From assembly GCF_014295035.1 (NCBI RefSeq), contig NZ_CP060404.1, positions 7,356,501 to 7,420,500 of the forward strand: DNA of 64,000 bases, written 5' to 3'. Shown one piece after another: positions 48,802-57,311 of this stretch (its first letter is position 1; each line of letters begins with the position of its first letter). A program made the translations under genes and the position numbers. Under the pieces are notes generated by a model, which saw only the letters and a list, made by a program, of their open reading frames with translations, searched no databases and was not told the DNA's origin. This stretch comes from Streptomyces buecherae (GTDB lineage Bacteria > Actinomycetota > Actinomycetes > Streptomycetales > Streptomycetaceae).

Positions 48802-49707
48802 CTACTCGAAGAAGCGGATGGCCTCGTCCAGCCTGCGGCAGGTCTGCTCGGGGGTGAGCACCGAGGCCGAGAGGTGGTCCAGCTTGGCGCGGTACTTCTC
48901 GACGTCATCCGCCTTGTCCAGGTAGATGGCGTCGTCGACCTGCTCGATGTAGACGAGATCGGCCAACTCCGGCTCGGCGAAGTGCAGATGGGTGAACGGC
49001 ACCCGGGGGCTGAAGCGGGCCTGGTCGAAGGGCACGACCTGGAGGGTGATGCCCGAGCGGTCGGCCAGGGAGCGCAGGCGCTCCATCTGGGCTCGCATCA
49101 CCGGGCGCGGGGCCACCGCGCGTAAGAGCGCCGCCTCCTCCAGTACGACCCACAACTCCTGTCCACCGCCGTCGAGAACGTTGCGCTGGCGTTGCAGGCG
49201 CACCTCCAGGCGCTGCCGGGCCTCCTCGTCGTCCTGGTCACCGTGGGATATGTGCCACGCGTAGTGGTCGGTCTGCAACAGGCCCGGCACCAGCATCGAC
49301 TCGTAGATGCGAATGCGCTCCGCCGCGGCCTCCAACCCCACCAGCAGCTCGAACCACTTGGGAATCCCGAACGAGCTCCACCAGCCCGGTTCGGTGGAGA
49401 CGCCGACGAGCTTGACGAGTTGGTCGATGTGGGCCTGCGGCGCCCCGTAGAGCTGGAGGAGGCGCACCACGTCCCATGGCTGGCACGGTCGCCGCCCGTT
49501 CTCCAGGCGGCTGATCTTCGACGTCGTGACCTTGAGGTGCGCGGCCGCCTGCTCCATGGACACGCTGGCGGCCAGGCGGCGTTGCCGGAGGTGGCTGGCC
49601 AGGGCCACGCGCACCACGACCGGGCCGTGACCCGCCTTGGCCGCGTACTGCTCGATCGACGCCGGAAAGGCCGCTTGTGACGCCGGAAGGGCTGCTTCGG
49701 CTTCCAT
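48802..49707 (-). CDS. XRE-family regulator with DUF5753 domain (Scr1-type)
   Basis: This 301-residue protein has an N-terminal HTH at about residues 35-95 ('LASHLRQRRLAASVSMEQAAAHLKVTTSKISRLENGRR', in parts) and a C-terminal DUF5753 region from about 110 with 'YESMLVPGLLQTDHYA' and 'GITLQVVPFDQA...PFTHLHF'. In Streptomyces these regulators are paired with DUF397 proteins and have been described as antitoxin-like. The partner DUF397 gene lies upstream here. GAGGAG five bases before the ATG falls inside an inverted repeat, suggesting translational or operator control. Confidence 0.9.
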   Translation of the reverse strand: MEAEAALPASQAAFPASIEQYAAKAGHGPVVVRVALASHLRQRRLAASVSMEQAAAHLKVTTSKISRLENGRRPCQPWDVVRLLQLYGAPQAHIDQLVKLVGVSTEPGWWSSFGIPKWFELLVGLEAAAERIRIYESMLVPGLLQTDHYAWHISHGDQDDEEARQRLEVRLQRQRNVLDGGGQELWVVLEEAALLRAVAPRPVMRAQMERLRSLADRSGITLQVVPFDQARFSPRVPFTHLHFAEPELADLVYIEQVDDAIYLDKADDVEKYRAKLDHLSASVLTPEQTCRRLDEAIRFFE

Positions 49708-49712
49708 GCACG

Positions 49713-49753
49713 CTCCTCGGTGGAAGACTCGGACTCAGTATTCCACCGAGGAG
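49713..49753 (-). promoter_or_regulatory. Inverted repeat covering the ribosome site of the DUF5753 regulator
   Basis: Perfect 13-base arms (CTCCTCGGTGGAA and its complement) at 49713-49725 and 49741-49753 are separated by 15 bases. The ATG-proximal arm contains the GAGGAG ribosome site, so an mRNA hairpin would hide it; alternatively the DNA palindrome is an autorepressor operator. Confidence 0.7.
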
Positions 49754-49792
49754 TGCGCGCGCTGACGCCATTGGGCGTGAAGGCGGGGCGAC

Positions 49793-50032
49793 TTAGTCGA
49801 TCATGAAGTCGAACTCGCCACGCTTCGCGCCGTCGAGGAACGCCGCGATCTCGTCACGCGTGTACACAAGGGCCGGTCCGTCCTGGTGGCGCGAGTTGCG
49901 CATCGCCACCCTGCCGTCCGCGAGCGCCGCGAGTTCGACGCACTGGCCCTCCTGCGCCGTCCGCTGGCTCTTCACCCACGTCACGCCGGCAATCGCACTG
50001 GCCGGCGTCATTCCGTTGTGCACCTGCTGCAC
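49793..50032 (-). CDS. DUF397 protein
   Basis: This 79-residue protein carries the complete DUF397 pattern 'VTWVKSQRTAQEGQCVELAAL', 'VAMRNSRHQDGPALVYTRDEIAAFLDGAKRGEFD'. DUF397 proteins are encoded with DUF5753-type HTH regulators and interact with them. Here the gene precedes its regulator by 85 bases, the reverse of the more common regulator-then-DUF397 order. A start codon at 50032 (GTG) or an ATG eight codons on are both possible. Confidence 0.85.
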   Translation of the reverse strand: MQQVHNGMTPASAIAGVTWVKSQRTAQEGQCVELAALADGRVAMRNSRHQDGPALVYTRDEIAAFLDGAKRGEFDFMID

Positions 50033-50144
50033 GGGTCACCACTTTCCTGCCGTAATTCGAACAAGTTATCCGCCGAGAAATGCGATCGGGCAGCCCAAAG
50101 CCTTCGCTATGGCTTCACTGTGAGTCGATCGGGGCAATTTCCAA

Positions 50145-50158
50145 GAGGCAATTGCCTC
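50145..50158. promoter_or_regulatory. 14-bp perfect palindrome GAGGCAATTGCCTC, candidate operator
   Basis: It lies in the 206-base divergent region between the DUF397 gene and the ATP-binding protein gene, next to a second short inverted repeat CTCAG-CGG-CTGAG at 50156-50168. Position suggests control of one or both directions, perhaps by the adjacent HTH protein. Confidence 0.4.
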
Positions 50159-50238
50159 AGCGGCTGAGAGGCGACACTATCCAGGGGACGCTTCCCCACT
50201 CGATGCCTTCACTGGGAAATCCCTCGGAGGAATGAACC

Positions 50239-50907
50239 ATGCCGGCAGACCCCCACGTGTCAGCGCGCAGCGGCAGGCAGCGCCACCCGCGGACCCCAGT
50301 GGCCGAAAGGGAGGCTCCCGAACTCGGCGCACTGCTGCGTGGCGCCCAGCAGGACTGGGCGTGCGCGCTCGGGTTGACGACTGGCAGCATGTCCGCCTTA
50401 CGCCTCGACGGCACCGCCCAGAACATCCCCGCGTCCCGCCGCTTCGTACGGGCCACGCTCCGGGCCTGGGACCTGGGTGCCTACCTGGACGACGCCGAGA
50501 TCATCACCACCGAACTGGTCGCCAACGCCCACCAACACGCCTTCGGCACCGCCCACTCGCATGCCGGCCAGCACGCCTGGCTGGCCCTGATCCGCAAGGC
50601 CAACGCCCTGCTGTGCGCCGTCGCCGACCCCAGCCCGCGAGCCCCGGTGGTGGGTCCCGACGATCCGCTGGCCGAACAGGGGCGCGGGCTGCACATCATC
50701 ACCAGGCTCAGCGAGTCCTGGGGTTGGTCCCACCCCACGAGCACCGGCAAGACCGTCTGGGCCCGCATACCGACCATCACCGGCACGGGCGGCCACACCA
50801 CCGGCGCCTGCCGCTCCGACGGCGACCGGGCCCCCGGTGCGCCGGGCACCGCACGCCGTCACCAGCCCGGGGCGGGGCCCAACTCCCGAGCATTGCTGGG
50901 AGTGTGA
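50239..50907 (+). CDS. ATP-binding protein, anti-sigma-factor-type HATPase
   Basis: This 222-residue protein has a single histidine-kinase-like ATPase domain (residues about 55-180) with the N-box 'ITTELVANAHQHAFG' and the G-box region 'EQGRGLHIITRLSESWGW'. There is no phosphoacceptor or membrane segment, so it fits the RsbW/SpoIIAB-like group that is abundant in Streptomyces. The N-terminus (50 residues) and C-terminus (40 residues) are low-complexity. GGAGG precedes the ATG by eight bases. Its neighbours, a DUF397/DUF5753 pair, are a typical association. Confidence 0.85.
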   Translation: MPADPHVSARSGRQRHPRTPVAEREAPELGALLRGAQQDWACALGLTTGSMSALRLDGTAQNIPASRRFVRATLRAWDLGAYLDDAEIITTELVANAHQHAFGTAHSHAGQHAWLALIRKANALLCAVADPSPRAPVVGPDDPLAEQGRGLHIITRLSESWGWSHPTSTGKTVWARIPTITGTGGHTTGACRSDGDRAPGAPGTARRHQPGAGPNSRALLGV

Positions 50908-51009
50908 GGCCGGCGCGTGCACAGCCCGGGCGGCCCGGTGGCGTGACGTGCGGGCCGCCTCCCGACGGCGGCAGACCGAGGCCGTCGGCGCGTCTGCGAA
51001 GCTGCCCCC

Positions 51010-51477
51010 GTGATCACTACGAGAATCGCGCGCGAGCAGGACTTCCCCGGTTTCCTGGAGCTGGCGGCCCAGGTCGAGCACTGGTTCGGGGCGATGGTGG
51101 CCGAGCCGGGCTTCCACCGCGCCGTGCGGGAGCACATACGTCGGTCGTCGGCGCTCGTGGCCGTAGCGGAGCAGTCGCCACTGCTCGGCGGGTTGCTGTT
51201 CGGCGGGCAGGCGCCGACGTACCACGTGGACTGGCTGGTGGTCTCGGCCCAGGCGCGGGGGAGCGGTGTGGGGCGGGCGCTCATGGCGGACGCGGAGCGG
51301 AGGTTCGTCCGGGGGCCGGGCAGCGTCGAGGTCATCACCTTCGGGGCGGACCATCCGGGCGCCGTGGCCAGCGGGGCACGCGTCTTCTACGAGCGCCTGG
51401 GGTTCAGCCCCGCGGAGGCCGCCGACCCCGGGCCGGAGGGCGGCTCGCGGCAGGTCTACCGCCGCGCGATCGGCTGA
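51010..51477 (+). CDS. GNAT family N-acetyltransferase
   Basis: This 155-residue acetyltransferase shows 'RIAREQDFPGFLELAAQVEHWFG', the acetyl-CoA binding strand-loop 'VDWLVVSAQARGSGVGRALMADAERRF' (the RGxGxG/A motif) near residue 85 and 'ASGARVFYERLGFSPA' near the C-terminus. Substrate unknown. GTG start at 51010; gene stands alone. Confidence 0.9.
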   Translation: MITTRIAREQDFPGFLELAAQVEHWFGAMVAEPGFHRAVREHIRRSSALVAVAEQSPLLGGLLFGGQAPTYHVDWLVVSAQARGSGVGRALMADAERRFVRGPGSVEVITFGADHPGAVASGARVFYERLGFSPAEAADPGPEGGSRQVYRRAIG

Positions 51478-51529
51478 GCGGCGCCCCGCGGCCGTGGCCC
51501 CCGGTGGGCGTGCCGCCGGCCCCGCGCGC

Positions 51530-52078
51530 TCAGTCGTCCCAGCGCTTGCGCGCGAACGCGGCCGTCCCTGTCACCAGCGTGTTGGCGGGCACGTCCTTCG
51601 TGACGACGGCGCCAGCGCCCACCACGGCGCCGCGGCCGATCGTCACCCCCGGGAGGACCGTCACGGCCGCGCCCAGCCAGGCGTTGGCCTCGATCGTGAT
51701 GGGTGCCCGGGTGATGAACGCGCTGCGCTCGGAGGCCGGGAGCGGATGGTCGGACGAGATGAGGTTGGTCTTCGGACCGATCAGGACGCCGTCGCCCAGG
51801 CGGATGCCGCCCTGGTCGTAGAAGACGCAGTTCTGGTTGACGAAGACGTGCTCGCCGAAGTCGATGCGGAGCCCGTGGTCGGTGTAGAAGGGCGGATAGA
51901 CGGTGACGGAGTCGGGCAACTTCCTGCCGATGATCTCGGAGAGCAGGGCCGCGCGGCCGGCCTTGTCGTCGAAGGGCAGGACGTTCAGGCGTGACGTGAG
52001 CGTGGTGACGTACTCGATCCGCTCGGCCACCCGCGCGAACTCGGGGGTTTGGACGTAGAGACGGTCTTCGTCGGGCAT
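51530..52078 (-). CDS. Maltose/galactoside O-acetyltransferase-like (left-handed beta-helix)
   Basis: This 182-residue hexapeptide acetyltransferase has an N-terminal helical cap ('TSRLNVLPFDDKAGRAALLSEIIG'), 'YPPFYTDHGLRIDFGEHVFVNQNCVFYDQGGIRLGD' (in parts), the active-site region 'ISSDHPLPASER' and the coil 'IEANAWLGAAVTVLPGVTIGRGAVVGAGAVV'. It is a LacA/Maa/NodL-type enzyme that O-acetylates small sugars. The conserved His lies in 'SSDH'. Isolated gene, divergent from the PNPOx-like gene. Confidence 0.9.
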   Translation of the reverse strand: MPDEDRLYVQTPEFARVAERIEYVTTLTSRLNVLPFDDKAGRAALLSEIIGRKLPDSVTVYPPFYTDHGLRIDFGEHVFVNQNCVFYDQGGIRLGDGVLIGPKTNLISSDHPLPASERSAFITRAPITIEANAWLGAAVTVLPGVTIGRGAVVGAGAVVTKDVPANTLVTGTAAFARKRWDD

Positions 52079-52376
52079 GCGGGATCCTCCGGTGCTGGCG
52101 GGTGGGCGTGGTCGTCGGGTGGCGCCCGTCGGTCGCGGCGACGGGCCGGCGAGCGGCTGACCGCGTCATCAAAGCGATCCGGACGACGGGGAAGCAAACA
52201 ACGAACACGCAGGTCAGGGTCAACGTCTGGTTGTGAGCCCGGGTGAGCGGCACGAACGCCGTGGCCGTACGCACCCTCGTCGCCGGCAACTCTCCCGCCA
52301 GGAACGGACAGTGCGGTGAAACCCGCCACGCTGGCTGATCGTTACGGGGAGAACAAAAGAACGTGAGGAGACCCGC

Positions 52377-52922
52377 ATGCCCGCATCGGAACCCGTAGGC
52401 GAGCTGGACGCCCGGTACAGCTCGGCGACCAACCCACGCCCCGGCGCCGAGGCTGTCACGGCCGTCGCGTGGGACGAGGCCCTTCGCCAGTTGGCGGCGG
52501 CCGAGATCTTCTGGCTGTCCACGGTGCGCCCCAACGGCCGGCTGCACGTCACCCCGCTGGTCGGGGCCTGGCACGACGGCGCGCTCTACTTCTCCACCGG
52601 CCCCGGCGAGCAGAAGGCGAAGAACCTCGCCCACGACCCGCACTGCGCGCTCACCACCGGCCGCAACGCGCTCACCGAGGGGCTCGACATCGTCGCGGAG
52701 GGCGTGGCCGAGCGCGTGACGGACCCGGCGCTGCTGGAGGAGGTCATCGCCGCCCACGAGGCGAAGTACGGGGACCACATGACCTCGCCCGACGGCACCT
52801 TCTTCGGCATGGCGGACGGCATCCGGAAGGGCGAGGTGCTGGTCTTCGGGTTGGCCCCGGACACGGCGTACGGCTTCGGCCGGGACGGCGGCGTCTACAG
52901 CCACACGCGCTGGACCTTCTGA
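52377..52922 (+). CDS. Pyridoxamine 5'-phosphate oxidase-like flavin/F420-type protein
   Basis: This 181-residue split-barrel protein begins its fold at 'EALRQLAAAEIFWLSTVRPNGRLHVTPLVGAWHDGALYFSTGPGEQKAKNLAHDPHCALTTG' (read in parts), the common PNPOx-like pattern. Such proteins bind FMN or F420 and reduce diverse substrates. GTGAGGAG sits just before the ATG. No operon partner. Confidence 0.85.
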   Translation: MPASEPVGELDARYSSATNPRPGAEAVTAVAWDEALRQLAAAEIFWLSTVRPNGRLHVTPLVGAWHDGALYFSTGPGEQKAKNLAHDPHCALTTGRNALTEGLDIVAEGVAERVTDPALLEEVIAAHEAKYGDHMTSPDGTFFGMADGIRKGEVLVFGLAPDTAYGFGRDGGVYSHTRWTF

Positions 52923-53240
52923 GCGTACGGACCGGGCCCCGGCCGCCAGGCCCTCCGCCCCCGGCCGCCGGCTAGTTGACGGGTGGGGCCCGGGCGGCCG
53001 GGGGCCGGGCGGGGGCGGTCCCTCGTCGAGTGGCCACTGGGGTTTCGGCACCGCTTCCGCCCCCGGCGACCCGCCAACCCTTCGGCCCGGCCAGCCCGCC
53101 GACCCGCCAGGCGGCGAGGACGAGTTCGGTCGGCGGGTTGGCCGTGCGTACGGAGCGGTGTGCCCAGCCCGCGGGCGTTGTTACGTTCCCATCATGCGCC
53201 CATAGCGGGGCCACCATGCGGGGCCGTCACAGTGACGCGC
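52923..53240 (+). other. Intergenic region before the secreted peptidase
   Basis: GC-rich sequence without a convincing gene. Near its end a TTGTTA hexamer at 53178-53183 and CATAGC at 53201-53206 are 17 bases apart and could be a weak promoter for the peptidase gene. Confidence 0.35.
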
Positions 53241-54737
53241 ATGAACACGAGCATGCGTACGCGCGGTCAGTTGGGCGCGCGGCGGCGGGTGCCCGCCGTA
53301 CTCCTCGCCCTGGCGGCCTCCGCCACCCTGGCCGCCCCCGGCGCGGCGGCCAGCGACGGACCATCGCGCGCCAACTCGCCGACGTCGACTCTTCGGTGGG
53401 GTGCCTGTCCCAAGGCGGACCCGCCCTATCCCGACCCCAGTCCGAGGGCGCGGTGCGCGACGGTCAAGGTGCCGCTGGACTGGTCGAAGCCCAAGGGGCC
53501 CAAGATCGGCATCTTCGTCGCCCGCTACCGGGCCACCGACCCCGCGCGGCGGATCGGCGTCCTGATGTCGAACCCGGGCGGCCCGGGGGCGCCCGGAGCG
53601 GATGACGCGCTGTACGCGGACGATCCCATCAGCGGCTACGAGCCGGCCATGCTCCGACGCTTCGACATGGTCGGCTTCGACCCGCGCGGCATCGGCCGCA
53701 GCCAGGGCGCCCGCTGCGACGAGACGATCAGGGACGCGACCCCGTCCCGCCCGGCCAACGCGGCTGAGTTCGCCCGACTGCGGGCGCTGAACGGCCGGTT
53801 GGCCGACAGTTGCCTCCGCGAGACGGGGCCGCTCGCCGCGCACATGGACGGCGAGAGCGTGGCCCGCGACATGGACGCCATCCGCGCCGCCCTCGGTGAA
53901 CACCGGATCAGCTTCATCGGCCACTCGTACGGCACCTTCCTCGGCGAGCGCTACGCGCGCCTGTTCCCGACCCGTCTGCGCGCGCTGGCCCTGGACAGCG
54001 CGATGGACCCGGCCAGGCCGAACGCCGAGCGCTACCTCACGGACGGCAGCGTCACCACCAACAACACCCTGAAGCGGCTCGCGGCCTGGTGCGAGCGGGA
54101 CGCGGCCTGTGCGCTCAAGGGGCAGAGCGTGACGGCCGTGACGGATGAACTCTTCGCCCGGGCGGACGCGGGCACCCTCCGCGAGCCGGGCCCGAACGGG
54201 CCGACGTCGGTCCCGGTGGACGCGGACCGCCTGTCCGACTTGCTCACCTTCGCGCTCGGCAAGGGCAGTCAGGAGGAGACGGCACGCCAGTTGGCCGCCC
54301 TGCGCACCGGCCGGGGCGAGGTGCACTGGGTCCCCGGCGGCTCCTCCCTCGAGACGCAACTCGTACTGTGCCGGGACTACGACTTCCGCATCCGGGACTA
54401 CGCCGAGTACCGGGCCATCCGCGAGCGGGTCGCCAAGGCCGCCCCGCACGTCCGCTACAACGCCCAGGCCCTGGACGCCGTCCTCGGCTGTCAGGGGTGG
54501 ACCATGCCACCGCTGCCCCAGCCCGCCCGGGCGAAGGGCGGCCTTCCACCCGTCCTGGTGGCCAACGCCACCCACGACCTGGCGACCCCGCTGCCAGGCG
54601 CGCGGCGCATGGCGCGCTCGTACCCGAAGGCGACCCTGCTCACGGTGGACGTCGTGGCGCACTGGCTCTACCGCAGGGGCGGGACCCAGGACACGATGCG
54701 CGCCATCGACGCCTACCTGACCAGCCGCGAGGACTGA
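53241..54737 (+). CDS. Secreted alpha/beta hydrolase, tripeptidyl-aminopeptidase-like (peptidase S33 type)
   Basis: This 498-residue protein has a signal peptide (about 35 residues, Arg-rich n-region then 'AVLLALAASATLAAPGAAA'), and the pattern of Streptomyces tripeptidyl aminopeptidases: 'KVPLDWSKP', 'LMSNPGGPGAPGADD' (oxyanion region), 'FDMVGFDPRGIGRS', nucleophile 'IGHSYGTFLGERYARLF' near residue 235, and a C-terminal TAP-like domain with 'VANATHDLATPLPGARRMA' (catalytic Asp) and a His in 'VVAHWLYR'. Paired cysteines suggest disulfides. It would release N-terminal tripeptides outside the cell. The ribosome site is weak. Confidence 0.88.
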   Translation: MNTSMRTRGQLGARRRVPAVLLALAASATLAAPGAAASDGPSRANSPTSTLRWGACPKADPPYPDPSPRARCATVKVPLDWSKPKGPKIGIFVARYRATDPARRIGVLMSNPGGPGAPGADDALYADDPISGYEPAMLRRFDMVGFDPRGIGRSQGARCDETIRDATPSRPANAAEFARLRALNGRLADSCLRETGPLAAHMDGESVARDMDAIRAALGEHRISFIGHSYGTFLGERYARLFPTRLRALALDSAMDPARPNAERYLTDGSVTTNNTLKRLAAWCERDAACALKGQSVTAVTDELFARADAGTLREPGPNGPTSVPVDADRLSDLLTFALGKGSQEETARQLAALRTGRGEVHWVPGGSSLETQLVLCRDYDFRIRDYAEYRAIRERVAKAAPHVRYNAQALDAVLGCQGWTMPPLPQPARAKGGLPPVLVANATHDLATPLPGARRMARSYPKATLLTVDVVAHWLYRRGGTQDTMRAIDAYLTSRED

Positions 54738-54772
54738 GACCGCGGCGCACGGCCCGGTAGGGCCGGCGCTGG

Positions 54773-54813
54773 CGACGACGCGGGCGCCGGGCGCTTCGGG
54801 GCCCGCGTCGTCG
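54773..54813. terminator. Bidirectional terminator hairpin between convergent genes
   Basis: Thirteen-base perfect arms (CGACGACGCGGGC and complement) enclose a 15-base loop, located between the stops of the secreted peptidase (plus) and the GDSL hydrolase (minus). Confidence 0.7.
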
Positions 54814-54858
54814 TGCCGGGCGGGACCCGCGTCGCCGCGGACGGCCGGTCGCCCGCCC

Positions 54859-56073
54859 CTACGCGGCGAACGGGCCGTCCGCGGCGAAGACGCGGGCCGC
54901 GAAGCGCTCGCCGACGCGGCGGTGGGTGGCGGCGTCCGGGTGGAGCGCGTCGGGCAGCGGCAGTTCGGCGAAGTCCGCCTCGCCGTAGAGGAGTCGGCCG
55001 TCGAGGTAGTGCAGGTGCGGGTCGTCGGCGGCGCGCTGGGCCACGATGCGGGCCAACTCGTCCCGGATCACGTTGAGGGTCAGCTTTCCGCCGGCCCGCT
55101 CCGCCGGGTCGCCGGTCGCCGCGAAGCGCAGCTGCCCCGTGGCGAGCGAGCTGTAGTCGGGGGCCGCGGGGCCGGGAGTGTCCTCGTGGATCGGACAGAA
55201 CAGGGGGGAAACGACGAGCAGCGGCGCGGTGGGGTGCCCCTCGCGGAGGGTGTCGAGGAAGCCGTGCACCGCCGGGGTGAAGGCGCGCAGCCGCATCAGG
55301 TCGGTGTTCACCAGGTTGATGCCGATCTTGACGCTGAGCAGGTCCGCGGGGGTGTCCCGCATCGCGCGGGCGGTGAAGGCGTCGAGCAGCGCCCCGCCGC
55401 CCAGCCCCAGGTTGACCAGCTCCACGCCGCCGCGCGCCGCGGCCAGCGCCGGCCAGGTGGTGGAGGGGCTCGCGGCGTTGGAGCCCTGGCTGATCGAGGA
55501 GCCGTGGTGCAGCCACACCCGGCGCGTCGGGTGTGTCGCGGGTTGCGCGGGCGCGTTGGTGCGCAGGGCGACCAGGTGGGTGATCTCGTTGTGCGGCAGC
55601 CAGATCTCGACGTCCTTCAGGCGGTCGGGCAGGCCGGTGAACCGCAGGGTGCCGACCGGACCGGGCCGGGTCTCGCGGGACCCGGTGGCCATGTCGATCA
55701 GCAGGGTGTTGCCGCCCGTGACGCTGGCCTGGTCGGTGAGCTGGCCGTCGATGAGCAGGTCGTACACGCCGTTCGGGCGGGGCGGCGCGCCCTGGTAGAC
55801 GTTCCTGGTGGGGAGGGCGTCCAGCTCGATGGCCGTGGCCCGGCTGCGGAACGCCAGCCGCACGCCGGACGGCTGCGCCTCGGCCATGGCCAGTTGCCCG
55901 TCGGCGCACTGCGCGCGGGCCCGGGCCGGCAGCCGGTGCGGCAGCACGCCGTCCGCGGTGTGCTCCAGGTCGAGCGCGCCCCGCACGAGGTCCGCGCTGA
56001 GGGGGGTGGTGATCCAGTCGCCCGCCCGCGGCGTGGCGGCGGGCTCGGCGGAGGGGGTGGACTCGCTGTTCAT
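54859..56073 (-). CDS. SGNH/GDSL-type hydrolase (two-domain, lipase/esterase-like)
   Basis: This 404-residue protein has an N-terminal beta-sandwich-like domain (about 1-180) and a C-terminal SGNH hydrolase domain. The blocks are 'WLHHGSSISQGSNA' near 190 (nucleophile Ser), 'LVNLGLGGGALLD' (Gly), 'VKIGINLVN' (Asn) and 'LPDALHPDAATH' near 380 (catalytic Asp/His). It lacks a signal peptide. Such proteins deacetylate or de-esterify carbohydrates and other esters. Start ATG at 56073. Confidence 0.87.
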   Translation of the reverse strand: MNSESTPSAEPAATPRAGDWITTPLSADLVRGALDLEHTADGVLPHRLPARARAQCADGQLAMAEAQPSGVRLAFRSRATAIELDALPTRNVYQGAPPRPNGVYDLLIDGQLTDQASVTGGNTLLIDMATGSRETRPGPVGTLRFTGLPDRLKDVEIWLPHNEITHLVALRTNAPAQPATHPTRRVWLHHGSSISQGSNAASPSTTWPALAAARGGVELVNLGLGGGALLDAFTARAMRDTPADLLSVKIGINLVNTDLMRLRAFTPAVHGFLDTLREGHPTAPLLVVSPLFCPIHEDTPGPAAPDYSSLATGQLRFAATGDPAERAGGKLTLNVIRDELARIVAQRAADDPHLHYLDGRLLYGEADFAELPLPDALHPDAATHRRVGERFAARVFAADGPFAA

Positions 56074-56177
56074 GCGCCCAGTCTGCCAACCACGGCGCTG
56101 GTCCCCGGCCCGCGGCCCCGCAGGCCGGGGAACGCGCCTGGCCGGGCCCCGCCGTACGGAGGGGGTCCGGCGGCGGC

Positions 56178-57071
56178 TCAGGCCGCCAGGTGGTGGCCGA
56201 AGAAGTCGACGAGCCTGGTGACGGCCGGGCCGACGTACTCGCTCCGGTCGTACAGGTCCACGTGCGTGGCGCCCTCGATCACGAACAGTTCGGCGCTGTC
56301 GCCCGCGTGCGCCACCGCGCCCTGGCTGAAGGGCAGCGTCTCGGCCCGTGAGCCGGCGATCATCAGCAGCGGTCGCGGAGCGATCTTGTGGACGTCCGCG
56401 TACGAGTCGTACTGGTCCAGCTTGTCGACGCTGCGCAGCACCCACATGCCGGTGGAGCGCGGGTGCTGGGCGCGTGGCGTCCGGTAGTAGTCGTAGAACT
56501 CGCGCGCGGCGGCGGGGGTCGACTCGTCCACCGCGTCGGGCAGCGCGCTGACCAGCGTCGCCGGCCTGCCCGCCGCCTCCTCGCCGCGCAGCCGCCCGGC
56601 CTGCTCGACCATGGCCGCGAAGCCCGCCGGGTCCGCGGCGCGGAAGAACTCCGTCGCGTCGGCGCCACTGACGGTGGCGACCGCCTTCATGCGGTGGTCG
56701 GTCTGCGCGGCGTACGGAACGTAGCCCCCCGAGGCGCAGATGCCCAGCACGCCGATCCGCTCGGCGTCGACGTCGTCCCTGGTCGTCAGGTAGGACACGG
56801 CCGCCCGGAAGTCGTCGGCCCGCTGGAACGGGTCCTCCAGGCCGTGCGGCTCGCCCTCGCTCTCGCCCTGGTACGCGGCATCGAAGGCCAGCGCGACGAA
56901 GCCGTGGTCGGCCAGGTGCTGGGCGTACAGGCCGGCGGTCTGCTCCTTCACGCCGGTCATGGGGTGGCCGACGACGATGGCCGGTGCCGGCCCGGTGGCC
57001 GGGGTCTCGGGGGTGTACAGGTGCGCGGCGATCTTCAGCCCGCTGCTGGGAAAGGTGACGTTCGTCCTCAT
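56178..57071 (-). CDS. Alpha/beta hydrolase, dienelactone-hydrolase-like
   Basis: This 297-residue hydrolase has 'AIVVGHPMTGVKEQTAGLYAQHLADHGF', 'DAAYQGESEGEP', and 'IGVLGICASGGY' where Cys replaces the usual nucleophile Ser, as in dienelactone hydrolases. The acid is in 'LLMIAGSRAETLPF' and the His in 'EGATHVDLYD'. It is cytoplasmic. It is divergently transcribed from an MmyB-type regulator 240 bases away, a common arrangement in which the regulator controls the enzyme gene. Confidence 0.88.
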   Translation of the reverse strand: MRTNVTFPSSGLKIAAHLYTPETPATGPAPAIVVGHPMTGVKEQTAGLYAQHLADHGFVALAFDAAYQGESEGEPHGLEDPFQRADDFRAAVSYLTTRDDVDAERIGVLGICASGGYVPYAAQTDHRMKAVATVSGADATEFFRAADPAGFAAMVEQAGRLRGEEAAGRPATLVSALPDAVDESTPAAAREFYDYYRTPRAQHPRSTGMWVLRSVDKLDQYDSYADVHKIAPRPLLMIAGSRAETLPFSQGAVAHAGDSAELFVIEGATHVDLYDRSEYVGPAVTRLVDFFGHHLAA

Positions 57072-57311
57072 GACCGTGGCCTCTTCCTTCGTCGGAGAGT
57101 GGAGGTACGTGGTGACGGAAAGCGGTCCGCTTCCGCGACGGGATTTCCGCCTTCCGGTGGCCCGACTGACGAGTACCTTTCAGCGGCCACACAATCGACG
57201 TTCACACGCGCCGACGGCCCGCACAATGGCCCTCTCGTGGACCCGGACACGGCTGTCCAGGGACAGCGCCGGCCCCCTCACACGCGTGGCGTTTCCTGCG
57301 AGACTTGTGTC

